From Volvox africanus (taxonomy: Eukaryota; Chlorophyta; Chlorophyceae; Chlamydomonadales; Volvocaceae): 64,000 bases of DNA. Location of the stretch: assembly GCA_030268105.1 (NCBI GenBank), contig BSDZ01000015.1, positions 2,569,501 through 2,633,500 on the forward strand, given 5' to 3'. Positions 1-12,327 of the stretch are shown here, piece after piece. A program made the translations under genes and the position numbers. The number at the start of each line of letters is the position of its first letter. Positions within the stretch are counted from its first letter, which is position 1. The notes beneath the pieces were generated by a model. That model had not been told where the DNA came from. It searched no databases and saw only the letters and a program-made list of their open reading frames with translations.

Positions 1-212
1 ATTTCCGCAGCGCCGCCTCCGCCTCCGCCACAGCGGCGCTACAACGAACGATGATGATCATGAAACTGCCAGGCTCATGGATGGAGTGCCCAGAGCAGTA
101 AACGATTCATGGTGGCAGAGTAGCAGAGCAGACCCTTTCCGTCCCCTTACCCGGGCAGTGGTGAGGGGGCCCCACCTCAACAACCCCAGGTACCAACCCC
201 ACCGGTGCATAC
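1..212 (-). other. Intron or downstream part of the hydrolase gene
   Basis: Left of exon 6 (213-275) a GTATGC donor at 212-207 opens an intron on the minus strand. The next exon is not identified before the window edge. Confidence 0.5.
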
Positions 213-3200
213 CTTGCTGACTGCCACGTAATCGTCCACGAGCAGATCCCTGACACTACGTCCCGTGGTGGGGTCCTGAAGGGGGCACATACGGGGAGTG
301 GACGTAGCAGTGAGCAAACGTAATCCGCCCGGCAGAGGTACCTGGACAGAGACCCGATGAACCGAAGCCACACCATCTTTAGGAAACTGGAACCTGCAGC
401 GGAGCGGCCGTGACGTAAGAGATGCAGGGAAGACGAGACGCAGATATTAAGGAGACATCGATCCAGCTCGCCCTCTCTCGGCCGTTCCCCTCACCTGGGT
501 TTTCAGCAACTTGGGGGAGAAATGGAAGGTGAGGTCCACTTTGGCTCGCTTCACTGGGTCGAAAGTGCGTCCCCGTGAGAATGCGCCCTTGAGTCCCGCC
601 AGCAGCGCGCGAACGTTGAGGGGGATGGCTTCCATGCCACCACCTAACGCATACGCGGACCGGCACATACACACAGAACAGGTTGACAAAGCATTCCCAT
701 AATCCTCAGGCAAAGCGGTTACGCCGGCTTATGGCAGCATCGTTGTCCGTGATTGCTTACTGACTGACTGAAGAAAGGGCCGGCGGACGGTGGCAGCCAA
801 GGCGGTGGAAAGGTTGTGCTACCGGGGTGCTGCCGGGGCCCGCAGTGAGGACGCAGGTGTCAGATTTGAAAATTGGGACCAGGAGTCATGGACCGGAAAT
901 TGGAACCGTGATCAAGGTGCGACTCCCCACAGCCGAACCACTACCAGTCTTATAACGACAGTGACATGGGTGGTACGGCTTCTCTAGTAAGCGCTAGGCT
1001 TCCTCTCAGGGACATTTCGCTTGCAGCTGGGGTGGTCGCAACGGACAGCCCGGCAAAGGTGTAAATTGTGCGATGACAAGGACTATGACAAGGTTGTAAA
1101 TGGCAAGATGCCGTAAGATAAGGTACGGCAAGGCAAGGTACGGCAGAAAGACCTCTCACCTGTCGTGCTGATGAGTGTCAGACTCGCTACCCTTTCTGGA
1201 GCCAGGAGCGACAGGCGGGCGGCGATCATAGCACCCATCGAGTGACCCACCACATGGGCCTTACACCAACCCAGATGGTCCTGAGGAAAAATACATATTT
1301 TGATTTTATAAAAAAATAATAATGCAAAAAACTCATTCCCAGTCTGCAATGTCCAGGAGGATTGCAAACACACACATACGTACACATACATACATACATG
1401 CCCCTGGAGTTCCAGGTTCTACCCCGACCGAGAGTGGGGCAAAGACCCAAAAGTTAAGGGCAGGGTGCCCCCATGTCGATGGACGGTGACGACCCCAATT
1501 AAAGTGACCTGCGAGCTGACCAGTAGCGGAGTTGACGCCTTAGTTGATTCGGCAGATTCCGCTGGATGCTGGTGGTGGGTGCTGAACCTGGGAAAACCAC
1601 TGATTTCGGAGAAGTCGGCATGGGAGACTGGATGAGGGTGCCCCGAAACACCGGGGAAGGTACGGACTGCCAGGTTAGTGGCCACGGGTGATGTACCCCC
1701 CTATCCTACACACAAGATACATACAAGCCATCTCTGCTCCCCGCGCGTGCACCATTTCTGGGATTGCGCATACAGTGCGGGAACAGATTCACAGACATTT
1801 GCCGTCATCAACCACCACAGAGGGGCGCATGGGCCGACAACATCTCTGGCTTATCCAAGCACCCCCTGGCTGTGATCAGGCGCCGTGAGATGTAACAGCT
1901 ATGGCAGCCCTGTCAGCCATGGAACATGGCAGATACTGCCTCCGGGCAGCAACCCGCGCGGGGCAGACGCAAATAGCGACTACAGCTCGAGGACAGCCAT
2001 CGCGGCTTCAAACTCAGGCATGTGCAGAGCAGGGACCCCGTCAAAAGGCCATCACGGATTTCTTCACGCGGTCAGGGAATCCCCTAGTCCAGGTGGAGGG
2101 GGAAGGCACTGACACACCCAACTAGGCACCCCCCTGACCCAGGCGACCTCAGGGGGACCCGCACAAACGGTGGTGACAGCAGCAACAGCCACTTCACTCC
2201 TTCACCGTGCTCGTGCCTGGACACGTGCCTGGACAGTTGCAGACTTTTGGGCTCGGCTGCACTCCTTTGTAGCCCTTGGTATCCCCTGGCAAGGCTGGGA
2301 CTGGGTAGGGCCGCAACACCCCATCCTCGCTGTGGCCAGAGGGCAAGTCCAGTGTGCAGCGCCAGCTGAGCTGACAGATTAAGGGGCAGAGCCAGCCGTT
2401 TCAGGAGCTCTTGTTGAGGAGCCCTCAGGAGGAGAGGGCGGGGAACTTAGGGAGGAGGGGAAGTTGTGGGGGAGCAGGGAGAGGAGTGCCCTTGTGGCCA
2501 GTGTTGGCTGGGTGTTTGGAGGAGGCAGGGAGGCTTGCTCCTGGGTAGGCCTGGCTTTTCCCAGGCCATGGGGATTGGGAGAGTTTTAGGGGGTGGAGAG
2601 GGACGGCTTCCCAGCTTGTACTGCTGGTAGGGATGGCTAGGGCTCTCAGTGGGCGTTGCCGTGGAGCTTTTCAGGCGGGCGCCTTGGTGGCTTGTTATCC
2701 ACCCATCGTCTTTAGAGGAGCCTAGCTTGTCTGGTGGGGAGTTTGGGAGGGTCCGAGGTTTTTGCCCTCTTTCCTTAGAGTGCCCCTGGGAGGGAGGACC
2801 AGGTGTTTTGCTAGGGAGGCAGTGGAGATGGAGGAGGAGGGGTTTCCTTGGGTTCTTTGGGGGGTAGAGGTTGATCTCTTGCCCCCTCCGTATGGGAGCT
2901 GGTTGGGTTGGCTGAGGCTATGTTCCAGTAGCCAGGCTTAAGGCTCGTGAGGTCAGTTTCTCCTTCCTGGCTGAGCGAGGGGAGGAGTGCACGGCAGGAC
3001 GAACAGACTAAGCCGTGTGTTCTAAGTCAGACTAAGTTCTAAGTCAGACTAAGCCCTGCGCTGTGGTTCGGCCCGGTCAGGGCCCCCGGTGCTTGTCCTC
3101 TAAGTGCAAGACGCCCACAGTGTAACACCCGTTCATACACACACACACACACACAAACACACCGTATTGATAGAGTGGGGGCGTCATTGAGGCTCTGTTC

Positions 3201-4500
3201 GTAGCGAAGTGCATCTGTTAGAAAGTTTGCGGATGATCCGCGACGAGGTCTATGCTGCAAAAACATCCTTTCAGCACATGCCGTCCTCGCGAGGGCTGGG
3301 TGGGTGGATGTGATGCCGCCGCTGTTGTTAGCGACCGAATTGTGAAGCTGAGGTAGGTTCTTCGGATCCGTAGTTGAGATATAGACTGCGGCCGCCATCC
3401 TGCTTCGTTATTGGAGGCGCCAATCCTGGACGATGGCTCCGGAGGATAAGCGATCCCCTCACACACAAAACTATGATGACGCTGGTTGTTTTTGATTCCG
3501 CAACCATCCAGCCAGAGATAATCATGACTGGATTAGATGTAGAAAACCAAGAACACCCTGACACGCACCATTAGGGCCAGGGCGTCCGCTGCCATGATGT
3601 CTGTCGTGTAATGAGTTTTGCTAGATGGACAGCTGCTTTGCCCGATGCCGCGATTGTCAAAGACTGCCACTTCCAAATCAGCAACCTGGCTAATTGAGAG
3701 GACGTTTGTGAGGGAAGGGAGATGTGAGACTTGGAGCAAAATGTATTAATGCACAAGTTGAGGTTACGAATTTCAACGTCCGCCTTGAGCCTTGATAGAC
3801 AGGCAGACATACAGATAGGTAGACTGGAATGCCTCAGAGGGCTGAGAAGCTGATAGGTGAGTCCGAGAAATGCATTGGTTATTTTAAAATGTGTGACAGC
3901 CGTGCATGGTGCTAACGGGAGGAATGTGCGTGATGTAGGGTCAGACAGGTCAGATATCAAGACAAAGCCCGGAAACTTACGCAGGTATGACCCATCCTTT
4001 GTGACCCACCTTATCTCCCCGTAAGAAGAGTTCTTTTACAGTGGGCAGCCATGCCGCACCGCAGGCAGCAAAGCCTGCAAACGCGCAAAGACCGTAACTG
4101 CTGTAGTGTGAGAATGCAATATGGGGCCACATAAAACACATGATATACATTGCACAAGCTATCATATTTGGCAATTCTTTAAAAATTGCCTAGCCGTCAC
4201 GCATCTCAAAACTTGCTGTCCTCATCGAAGTCAACCGCTGAGCTGCGTAGATCTAGAATACGCATTGCCAATGATGAAATGGATACACGACTCACCCATT
4301 ACCATCAATATTTTGTCTTTGCTGCTGATGTTCTCAGTAGCAAACGTCATTCCTGCCCCGACCCGCACGTCATGCTGCACTTCATAAACTTGATAAGCCA
4401 TGTTTATTCCATTTGGCAAGCATATGATCTGATCTGTTTTGCTGAATTCCTTTGCTTTCGATCCACTATCCAAGACTTGCAGCCGCGATGTAGTTTCCAT
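213..4500 (-). CDS. Alpha/beta hydrolase, six exons, 3' end beyond window
   Basis: Six exons join in phase with GT-AG borders: 4500-4296, 4074-3981, 3689-3569, 1280-1160, 643-495 and 275-213, giving 251 residues. I chose the start Met at 4500 (METTSRLQ) because it opens a frame that reaches the first recognisable strand (ILMVMGF). The fold's landmarks follow in order: oxyanion region [20 protein letters not shown] after strand 4, and the nucleophile elbow GHSMG with Ser about residue 154, then [12 protein letters not shown]. The Asp and His of the triad would lie in exons left of position 1. The family covers esterases, lipases and C-C hydrolases; the substrate cannot be told. The 2.3-kb third intron holds two repeats. 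The exon 2-3 junction (phase 2, acceptor AATTAG) is the least certain, and a small exon may be missing there. Confidence 0.83.
1398..1712 (-). repeat. Truncated copy of the R1 solo-LTR-like repeat, in a hydrolase intron
   Basis: Reading on the minus strand from 1712, it starts TGTGTAGGATAGGGGGG and matches the full copy at 13597-13937 and the split copy at 30449-30654 plus 54527-54665. It stops at ...CCAGGGGCAT and runs into a TATG microsatellite, so about 30 bp of the 3' end are missing. It lies in intron 3 of the hydrolase gene. It has no coding capacity. Confidence 0.75.
1890..3135 (+). mobile_element. Degenerate retroelement-like repeat with CA-repeat tail
   Basis: The segment 3039-3133 (read on -) matches 20698-20800 and 21226-21330. 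Homology is patchy further inward: the part near 2680-2710 matches the part near 21075-21120, and the part near 2990 matches the part near 20810. In the orientation shown, the element ends ...CAGTGTAACACCC followed by a (CA)n run, as LINE or SINE 3' tails often do. An open frame at 1901-2125 on the same strand contains QKAITDFF (2042-2065), which fits the PCNA-interacting box QxxIxxFF. No reverse transcriptase motifs are visible, so the class is uncertain. It lies in intron 3 of the hydrolase gene. Confidence 0.4.
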
Positions 4501-4766
4501 TACCGTTACTTGCGCAGAGACTGAAAATTCAATAAACAAATTGATCGCTTGCCGCCGGACCAAGCATGTTGAGGTAATTGATAACGAAATGAGGTTCCCA
4601 TGGTTCCTACACCTCGCCGTACGAAGAAGATCATGTCGCAACATGAGCAGCTTTCCTGGTGTTGATAAGAAGTCTTATTAAAAATAATGCAAAGGGAATC
4701 GAAACAAACAAGACAAACAATCTAAAGGAAGAATGTTTAAGGAGAATGTACGTGAATAAAAGGCGT

Positions 4767-4872
4767 TGACGAGGATGGGATTTGAACCCACGCCCTTACG
4801 GACTAGAAGGTTTCCCTGGAATCCACCAGGTAGTCCTGAATCTAGCGCCTTAGACCGCTCGGCCACCTCGTC
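4767..4872 (-). tRNA. tRNA-Leu(CAG) with a 26-nt intron
   Basis: On the minus strand the acceptor stem GACGAGG pairs with CCTCGTC and is followed by discriminator A. The D-arm GCCGAGCGGTCTAAGGC is typical of leucine tRNAs. The anticodon arm is CTAGA-TTCAGG, a 26-nt insert, then T-TCTAG, giving anticodon CAG with the intron directly after position 37, the canonical place. The insert contains CCTGG, which can pair with the anticodon region. The variable arm TCCGTAAGGGC and T-arm GTGGG-TTTGAAT-CCCAT complete a mature tRNA of about 80 nt. It lies 270 bp upstream of the hydrolase start on the same strand. Confidence 0.92.
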
Positions 4873-6336
4873 ATATGAATTCGACATCTATCAAAACATA
4901 TATAAATGCAAGTTATTTTGGGTTCACCCGGCATATCGGTCCAGAGTGCTTGGGTGTTGCCGCCTCCCTTCTCAATGTCCCCACTGTGACCACCACTGCC
5001 ACTGCCACATCTAACCAGCCATACAGGCAAAGGGCTACCAATACCGTAACCAAATCAGTCCGCACCTGCACAAATGGCGTTTGCCTCCATCTCATTTTGG
5101 TGTCCGATATTACTGTCTTATTGCACCAGCACACGTCTTTCATCCGTCCCTCATCCCCCAGCCGATAACAACTCAATACACATTTACATCGAGCCCATCA
5201 GGACGGTGACGTTTTGCCCCGTCCTGCTAAAAGAACTTAACCAGGCATTCCACCAAGATGGACAACCAACCAGATGGTGGCATGGTCACAGCATGATAGG
5301 TCAGGCCCATTGCGGGTGTGACTATCTCGCACTACATGCTGTTAACCCTGCTTGGGAACAGACATGTGCAAGGGCATCGAAGGCAAGGAACAGCGCACTT
5401 TAAACTGCAAATGGACATATTCTTAACCAAGATTATATGGTCATAGATACACAAGCTGGCAGAACTCATGAGTAAGCACTCTCCTTTGGCAACCCGTCCC
5501 AGCAGCAGGGAGCAGCCGTGCAACCCTATGCCATCGTTGACAGGCCTCTAGCTTGTGTTGGAAAGGGTCAGAGACTTTTCGGCCAGATCTGTGTTGCTGG
5601 TTTACTGTTATGTATCGGGCCCTCGCCGTTAGACATCTGTACGGCCTGAGGTCCCTTATCTGCCAGTGGTCGGGAGACCAGCTCCTTAGTTCCGTGTAAC
5701 TTTGTGAGAGTCGCTCGGCGCTTAAGTGGCCACACAGCGGCATTGCCACAAACAGCAGCTCACTTACAATAGCTTGTCCATGCCTCGGTTGGCATACGGT
5801 TGACAAACGATGCAATTTAAACAGAGTGGATGGCGGGATAATTACTGCTCTACAGTTCGACGGAAGAATTACCGGCATACATTGCAGTGTACATATGCAA
5901 GCGAAAGAGGTCTCATGATATACCGATAAAAGGTACAGTAAGACTTCGATAATTAAAATGATGGATATTCATTCTTGGGAGCTCGCAAGACGAAGACGAG
6001 ACTGGCTCATGGACCGATGTTTCATGTCCCTCTCAGAAATAAAACATATTAATAAAAAAATCAAGCCTCAAAGGAATAATATTTATAGAAACCCTTAACT
6101 ACGTCTTCTCGAAGGACAGGTCCAACGCAGCTAACGAGCTACTCATACAATGGCTAGAAGAAAATACCAGGTTTCACTTACAGTGCTATTTATGGTAATA
6201 TTTTAACGCCGTTTGACCAGAAACCAAATGCGGTGAATGACTTTGGCGTACGGCGCAGGATCCAAATTGACTGCGCCCACATCGTGCAGTTAGTGGCCAA
6301 AGAACGATTGAGTTGCCCGAAATTTTCAGTTATATA
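4873..6336. other. Intergenic, nothing recognised
   Basis: This lies between the tRNA-Leu (-) and the pseudouridine synthase (+), so it probably holds the promoter of the latter. Open frames here (for example 5441-5878 on -) show no domain motif, no splice-compatible continuation and no coding-like composition. I see no repeat shared with the rest of the window. Confidence 0.6.
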
Positions 6337-9300
6337 ATGCTACATTGTTGTAGAATGATGGGTTCTACTCTGCGCCTGTTGGCTGGCCGTCATCGCCTGG
6401 TTGCCGTCAATTTGGCAACAACACCTGTCATAGCTTTACACCCACGAGGTTATCAACTACATAATAAGAAAAGTTATCGTGCATGTACTGAAATTTTAGC
6501 CGTCAAGGGTGATCGCCCAAGCACTAGCGGACGCAGCGTAGCCGCCGAGTCCCGGCCCCGTCTTGCCAAGGTACAAACAACAGTCGTTTACTCCGCCCTT
6601 TCCCTGCGGCCCCTTCAAATTTTTTGACGTTTATGATGGTTCCCCCAAGCTCCTCCAACCATTGATAAAATAATCTCACCTTCTGAACGCACTTTTCCTG
6701 TCCATTTAAAGCAGCATATAGCCACACTGACATGGGGCTCCCCTAGTTGTTTGCTTGGCATCGTGACCAACACAGTACACGGCTATGGCATGACATCAAC
6801 TTAGGTGCTTACGTTATCAAAGTCTGACATTCCATGATGTTTCAAGCACGTATGCGACTAAACACCTTCTGTTTTCTCCGTCCTTTCCATTCCACATCAT
6901 CACATCACGTGACATCGTATAGCATTTTGCACGCGCTAATGAAACGGAACCACACATAAGGAGAATGAAATCCAAAAGTACCTGTACGGCCTCTGCAGGT
7001 TCTTGCCGCCTGTGGTGTCGCGTCACGACGGGCTTGCGAAGAACTCATTGCCGAAGGGCGCGTCCGGGTCAATGGGCGCGTGGTTTCGGAGCAGGGCACC
7101 ACCATTGACCCATCCGTAGATCAGGTGGATGTTCTGCAGCAGTCCACAACAACATTGAGCACGGCATCAGGGGGGCCCGTGGTTGGCGGCTTCCGGACCA
7201 CAGCGACGGGCACGGAAACGCAGCAGCAGCAGAAACCGGGCGGCGGGGGCAAGGGATCCTCCCCCTCGGCAGTCTGGCGGCGCATCCGCGTGAGCTTCTT
7301 CCAGGAGGCAGGCAGCCTCTATTACTTTGCAGTTAACAAACCAAAGGTCGGTCGGTCGAAGGGAGGGTTTGGGAGGGAGGGTTTGGAAGGGGGGGGACGG
7401 GGTTTAGGGTTGGGAGGGAGGGTTTGGGAGAGAAGGGAAGGGAAGGCCTTAGTGGATTTCGATCTCCTGCCTGGTTGTATTTTTTTATCGTGTTGCTGTA
7501 GGTTAGCGCTTCCCTTCCACTCCCAAACACACACACATATACACAATATATACACATACATACGTACATGTACACCCCGCGCTGTTAGGGTTACATCTGC
7601 TCCAGTGCGGATGTGAACGGGCGCAAGCTGGCGGTAGAGCTGCTGAGCCCCTGGCTGGCGCAGTGGAGGAAAGCCAATACGGACAAGGTGTGCGGGGTTG
7701 CTGCGATGGGTTGGTCGGCTGGCGCGATGCAGGGGACGATTGGTGAGAAGATCACCACATGCAAGACATGTCAGTGAACGTTTGTACGCGCGAACGTGTG
7801 TTTATGTGTATTTGTATGTGTGTATGTGTATGATTGGATGCGTGTTGAGGGGGAGGGAGGTGAATACGTGATGCCTGGTACTGCTTTTGAGAAGGAAGGG
7901 TACATCACTAACCACGACAGTGGTGCTCGTATATTGTAGTACAGCCAAGAGAGGGAGACAGAGAATACTGTGTCCGTTTTCATATATGAAAAAATACGGA
8001 CCTTCCATTGCTCCTGTTTTCGACCGATGAAATCCTAACCCCCAACTTCCGATTCCGTTCCCTGCAGAACCGGCAACCGCCACGCTTCTTCACAGTTGGT
8101 CGTTTGGATGTGGGCTCCAGCGGCCTCCTCTTCATCACAAACGACGGTGCGTACGGTACGGTTCCAAAGCCAGTACGGAGGACGAGAATTATTTATTGCG
8201 TTTATCGTGTTGCATGCCGTGATATACTCTTGACCCGGTGCCCGGATCTGTTCTTTTACTTCCCCTGGCCCCTCCCCAACACAAAAACACACACGCTTGT
8301 ACATACACATACCCACAGGTCAGTGGGCCAACCGTGTAATCCACCCCTCTTCGGGTGTTACTAAGGAATATGTGGTCGGTTTGGACAAGGATGCAAGCAG
8401 GCCGCAGCTGCGTGCGCTGGCAGCTGGGACGGAGGTGCGCCTGTCTCCGAGCCCCCCTCCTCCCGGGGCCCTGGGTTCATTCCACCCGGTTAGCAGATCA
8501 TCATGAGGTTAGGATTTGGGACTTGGATTGAACGCCGCCAATGCACAAGATAAGGTCTGTGTCTATATGTTGGTGTATAGTATAGCTGAGCTTAGGATGC
8601 TAAAATGAAGAAAGTAACGAAATGTGAGCGTGTATTGGCGGTGTTTGTCCGTCGTACAGGTCGCGGGCACGTTTGTGTCCCCCCTGGAGGTGGAGGTGCT
8701 TGGAGATCCCCGGAGGCTGCGGGTCGTTGTCGGGGAGGGCAAGAAACATGAGGTGAGTTGGCGGTTGAGTGTTGGAGGTTGGGGGTTGGAGGTTCAGGCA
8801 TTAGAATTTAGGGTTCCTGGTTGCATAAGGCCCACCACCTGGGAGGGTACCACGACGGCTGCAGACGAGACAGATCAAGCATACACACACATGCTCGCGC
8901 GCGCGTGTGCAGGCACGCGCACACGCACACGCACGCTGGGGGAAAGAAGTGGGTGCTGGCGGGTGTTGAACGGGAACGTGTATGGTAATACATACACACA
9001 CACAAATATACACGTGCGCACGTGTAGGTTCGCGAGCTGGTCAAGGCTGCGGGGCTGGAGCTGGTGTCGCTCAAGCGCGTGCGCATCGGCGGATTCCGAC
9101 TGCCGCGAGATCTGGGTGTGGGCGGGTACCGGTGAGCACCCGGCACCGGACGACCCACGGATGGTCGGCTTGGCGGGACTAGGCTAGAGCGGGGTGGGCA
9201 GTGAGCGGGGGCAGGGTTGTGTGGACAAGGGGCAGGGGGTAGCTGGCTGGGGGCAGGGGGTAGCTGGCTGGGGGTAGGGGGTAGCTGGCTGGGGGCAGGG

Positions 9301-9788
9301 GAGGTGAACGGGGACAGGGGGTAGCTGGCTGGGGGCAGGGGGTAGCTGGCTGGGGGCAGGGTTGTGTGGACAGGGGGCAGGGGGTAGCTGGCTGGGGGCA
9401 GGGTTGTGTGGACAGGGGGCAAGGGTATCTCCGTTTGGGAAGGCGGTTCTCATGGCATTCAGAGGGATGGTGATTGGTTAGGTCGGTTGGGACAACAGCT
9501 TGGAAAGACAACAAGTGACACATCCGTATCCGACCCACACGGAGGACCTCGCTCCAACCCCCTCTTCCTCGCATGTCTCCCGCCTGCAGGGAGCTTAAGC
9601 CCTCAGAGATACGTGCGATAACCGACCTGGCGGTTCAGGAAGCTGCCTCAGCCAGCGGTGAGACCCGACAGGCTATCCAGCGGCAGGCGGAGGCGCAGCG
9701 GGCGGCGGCGGCAGCAGCGGCAGTGCCACGGGCGCTGCGGGGTATGGGGGAGGAGGTGCTGGAGCGCTTGCGGAAAGCGCGGGAGTGA
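6337..9788 (+). CDS. RluB/RsuA-family rRNA pseudouridine synthase, complete, eight exons
   Basis: Exons 6337-6570, 6999-7346, 7589-7687, 8068-8146, 8319-8434, 8660-8752, 9028-9131 and 9590-9788 join in phase with GT-AG borders to give about 423 residues. The first 40 or so residues are Arg-rich and poor in acid, consistent with an organelle transit peptide. An S4 RNA-binding domain begins at residue 75 (RLAK-VLAACGVASRRACEEL). A Q/G-rich insert of about 60 residues follows, then FAVNKPKGYICSS and the catalytic motif GRLDVGSSGLLFITNDG, with Asp about residue 241. The C-terminal part has KEYVVGLDKD, VVVGEGKKHE and GFRLPRDLG, all family landmarks, then an Ala/Arg-rich tail. The family converts uridine to pseudouridine in large-subunit rRNA; plastid or mitochondrial rRNA is the likely target (inference). 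ATGs at 6355 and 6358 are alternative starts. Confidence 0.93.
9186..9425 (+). repeat. G-rich 21-22-bp minisatellite in intron 7 of the pseudouridine synthase
   Basis: The unit GGGGGTAGCTGGCTGGGGGCAG occurs about seven times, interleaved with a longer unit containing GGGTTGTGTGGACA. The coding strand carries runs of five or six G. The tandem gives spurious long frames rich in PQPATPC on the minus strand. Confidence 0.9.
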
Positions 9789-10958
9789 GAATGGCCATGC
9801 GTTGTGGGGTTTGGTCTCCAGGGTGGGGATTCAGAACGAACAAACCGATCTTTTTGAATGAAATGTCTTTAGAGACCCTACAAAGGCCTGCGCGTTTGTA
9901 TGTTCGCATCAGGTAATTCGTACGGTTTGAGTATGTACAGCAGAAGTATGTACGGCGTTTGCAGGGAGTAACGCGTAGGCAGATTTATCAGGCGCTATGA
10001 GCGCTTCAGAGCACATTTCTGTAATTGGCCCATTGGGAGCTGTTATGCGGATGCCTTGTTTCATTTCAAAGAGTGTGCCCGTGTGCCTGTGTGCGTGTAT
10101 GTGTGTGATTGTGTATTGCGCGTGTGCACGTCTGCTCGCCGTCTTGTCGTTTCCACAACAAACATGTAATGATGTGTGATGGTGTCACAGAGTGCGGCTC
10201 GCTCGCACTCCACATATAGGTGACTTCAGATTTTGCGACTCAGGGATGCCGTACGGTACACAATGTTGTACGGTACTCGTACAAATCGGATTCAGAATCA
10301 CAAACAGACGGAAGCCAGCGTGCGAAAGATGGTCAAAGATGATTACCTGCTGGACAAGAGATATGGAATCTGATGTCCCCCTCCGGGATGTCCATAGGGA
10401 ACGAGGGGTAGCGTTGGGAGCATGAATAGAGGGAGAAGGGAAGGAAAACAGGATTCGGCACGGCCTGCGGCGAGCGCCGGGTGATCCGAGCTAAAACCTG
10501 GGGCCCGATCTGGCGAAAGCTGGCGAACGCCTTACAGAGCATTGGAGCTCACTTGATCCAGTTGAGCCAGGTTGACTAGCCCAGCGCTATACAGAGGGCT
10601 ACACATAAGCATAGAATATTTGCGTTTGTAAGTTTACTATCACAGTTTGAGCAATATTTTGCCCGCGGTGCAGTTTATCCTGCAGTACGGGTCTCGGAGG
10701 TACGGCTACGCACGGCCGCCGAAATGTACAAGCATTGCGATGCGCATTAGTTGCAAGTCAGGTTTTGCGCCGTTTGTGACTGTTTTGTTTTCACCTATCC
10801 AATTTTATTCTTAAAATTAGAGTTTCTAGAGTTCGTTTTCGCACTACTGCATAAGTATCCATTCCCAATATACAACCAGTCATTTATGTGGAGTCTCCGC
10901 TGAAACATATTGTTAGAGAAATGTAGATAAATTTGTAATTGTGATTTTCATTTTAGGA
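9789..10958 (+). other. Intergenic between two co-oriented genes
   Basis: It holds the 3' flank of the pseudouridine synthase and the 5' flank of the methyltransferase. There is a TG-rich microsatellite at about 10078-10125 and a GTACGG-rich patch at 10247-10283. Just before the methyltransferase ATG, TTTTCATTTTAG/GA at 10945-10957 looks like a splice acceptor, so a 5' non-coding or short coding exon may lie here. No protein motif was seen. Confidence 0.5.
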
Positions 10959-11757
10959 ATGCCGCCGCGCGAGAAGGGACACTCTGTCGCATCAGCCGAT
11001 GCAAACGGGCCGCATGCAGGACAGGCAAGCATCAGGAAAGCTTATGAGGCTCTCGGCGTGCAGCAATTCTACGCAACACATGGAGCGCGTTATACCAATC
11101 CTCATGAGGCGCACATTTTTTCCGCCATTGCGCAGCTGTTAGATGCCATTCCCGCTGACGTTTGGTTGGGTATGCGTGAGCTCGAGCCGTTTGCTGATAC
11201 GGCTGAAGGCGATGGCGATGATGAAGCTGGCGAAGATGACTTTGGTACGGACGCGTACTGCTGCCAGCAAAGAAATACGTTTTCAGCTCAAATGGCAGAC
11301 CACGGATGCCGTCGCGGCGGCCTTATAGATGACCACTGTTTCACTCATGGAAGAATGATTTCACCTTTTCAGTTCGAGGATAGAGCATCAACATCAGCTG
11401 CTGCCGTTTCGTTGGAAAGAATTGAGGCGAGGTCCGCTGATTCTGAGGCCAGCAGGCAAGGTGGGACTGGGGCTCTGTCTGGCGGGGCGGAAGGGGCGTC
11501 GCTTGCTGCCATGACATCTTGCGGGCTAGTGCCACCGGTGCCCCTACGAGTTCTGGACCTTGCATGTGGCTCCGGTGAAGCAACTGCCGCCATTATGGAT
11601 TGGAACCTGCGGCATCCAGTAATTGGAAGGCTGTCGGTAATATCAGCTGCAGCTGCGATGGCGGCACCAGTAAATAAGGCAGGTACTGCCGCTGCCTCTA
11701 CCATTGGTGCTCACACAAAATCCGCAGACAACCCAAAGAAAATGAAGGAGAGGAGAA

Positions 11758-11792
<35 letters not shown>

Positions 11793-12320
11793 AGCCATGG
11801 GCTCATGAAGCACTGTCGCCATCGTGGAGCGACAGTGGGATTATTGGCTGCACCGGTGCTGCCGTACGAGCTTCACATCACAGCCTGTGATCCCTACACT
11901 GGTGCAGCATACCTCCAGCGCACTGGATGTACGGCTCTACGATGGTCCTTTGAAGATATCGCTGACGGCTGCCTTGTGGACTGGGATCCTCAAATGACAG
12001 GATCCTGCGGTGCAATAGTGCCACTGGCATCAGCCGGGGTCGCTGCAGCAGCACTGGTCATGCAGCAGGAACCAGCCCACTACTGCTTTCCCCACTTTGA
12101 CCTGGTTATCTGTTCCTTTGCATTGCACCTCTGCGATCCCAGCCGCTTGCACGGCACGTGTACGGCATTGTCCCTCGCAGCCCGATGGCTTGCAGTCCTG
12201 GCGCCCCACAAACGGCCTGTTCTGGGGCCCGAGCTAGGCTGGCAGCTGGTGTCGGCGTGGAGGGTGGAGCGCACGCACCTGAGACTGTACAGGTCTCAGA
12301 GAGTGCCAGGGGCGACGTAG
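10959..12320 (+). CDS. Class I SAM-dependent methyltransferase with poly-Gln insert
   Basis: A single exon of 453 residues runs from ATG 10959 to TAG. The N-terminal part contains FYATHGARYTNPHEAHI, typical of a eukaryotic methyltransferase family that I recognise by pattern. Motif I is VLDLACGSGEAT at about residue 198, followed by ITACDPYTG (acidic end of strand 2, about 309), SFEDIADG, and motif IV-like DLVICSFALHLCDPS (about 382), then LAPHKRP, which marks the C-terminal strand of this family. Between motif I and strand 2 sits an insert of about 95 residues with 12 consecutive Gln (CAG repeat 11761-11795). The substrate is unknown. An acceptor-like TTTTAG just before the ATG suggests an upstream exon. 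Confidence 0.86.
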
Positions 12321-12327
12321 TACGGCC

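Noticed and set aside
5441..5878. 145-residue minus-strand frame
   Set aside because: No motif, no neighbour in phase and no conservation clue; length is within chance for this window.
8808..9574. Pro/Thr-rich minus-strand frames resembling cell-wall proteins
   Set aside because: They are antisense to the pseudouridine synthase exon 7 and its G-rich minisatellite; no splice or domain support.
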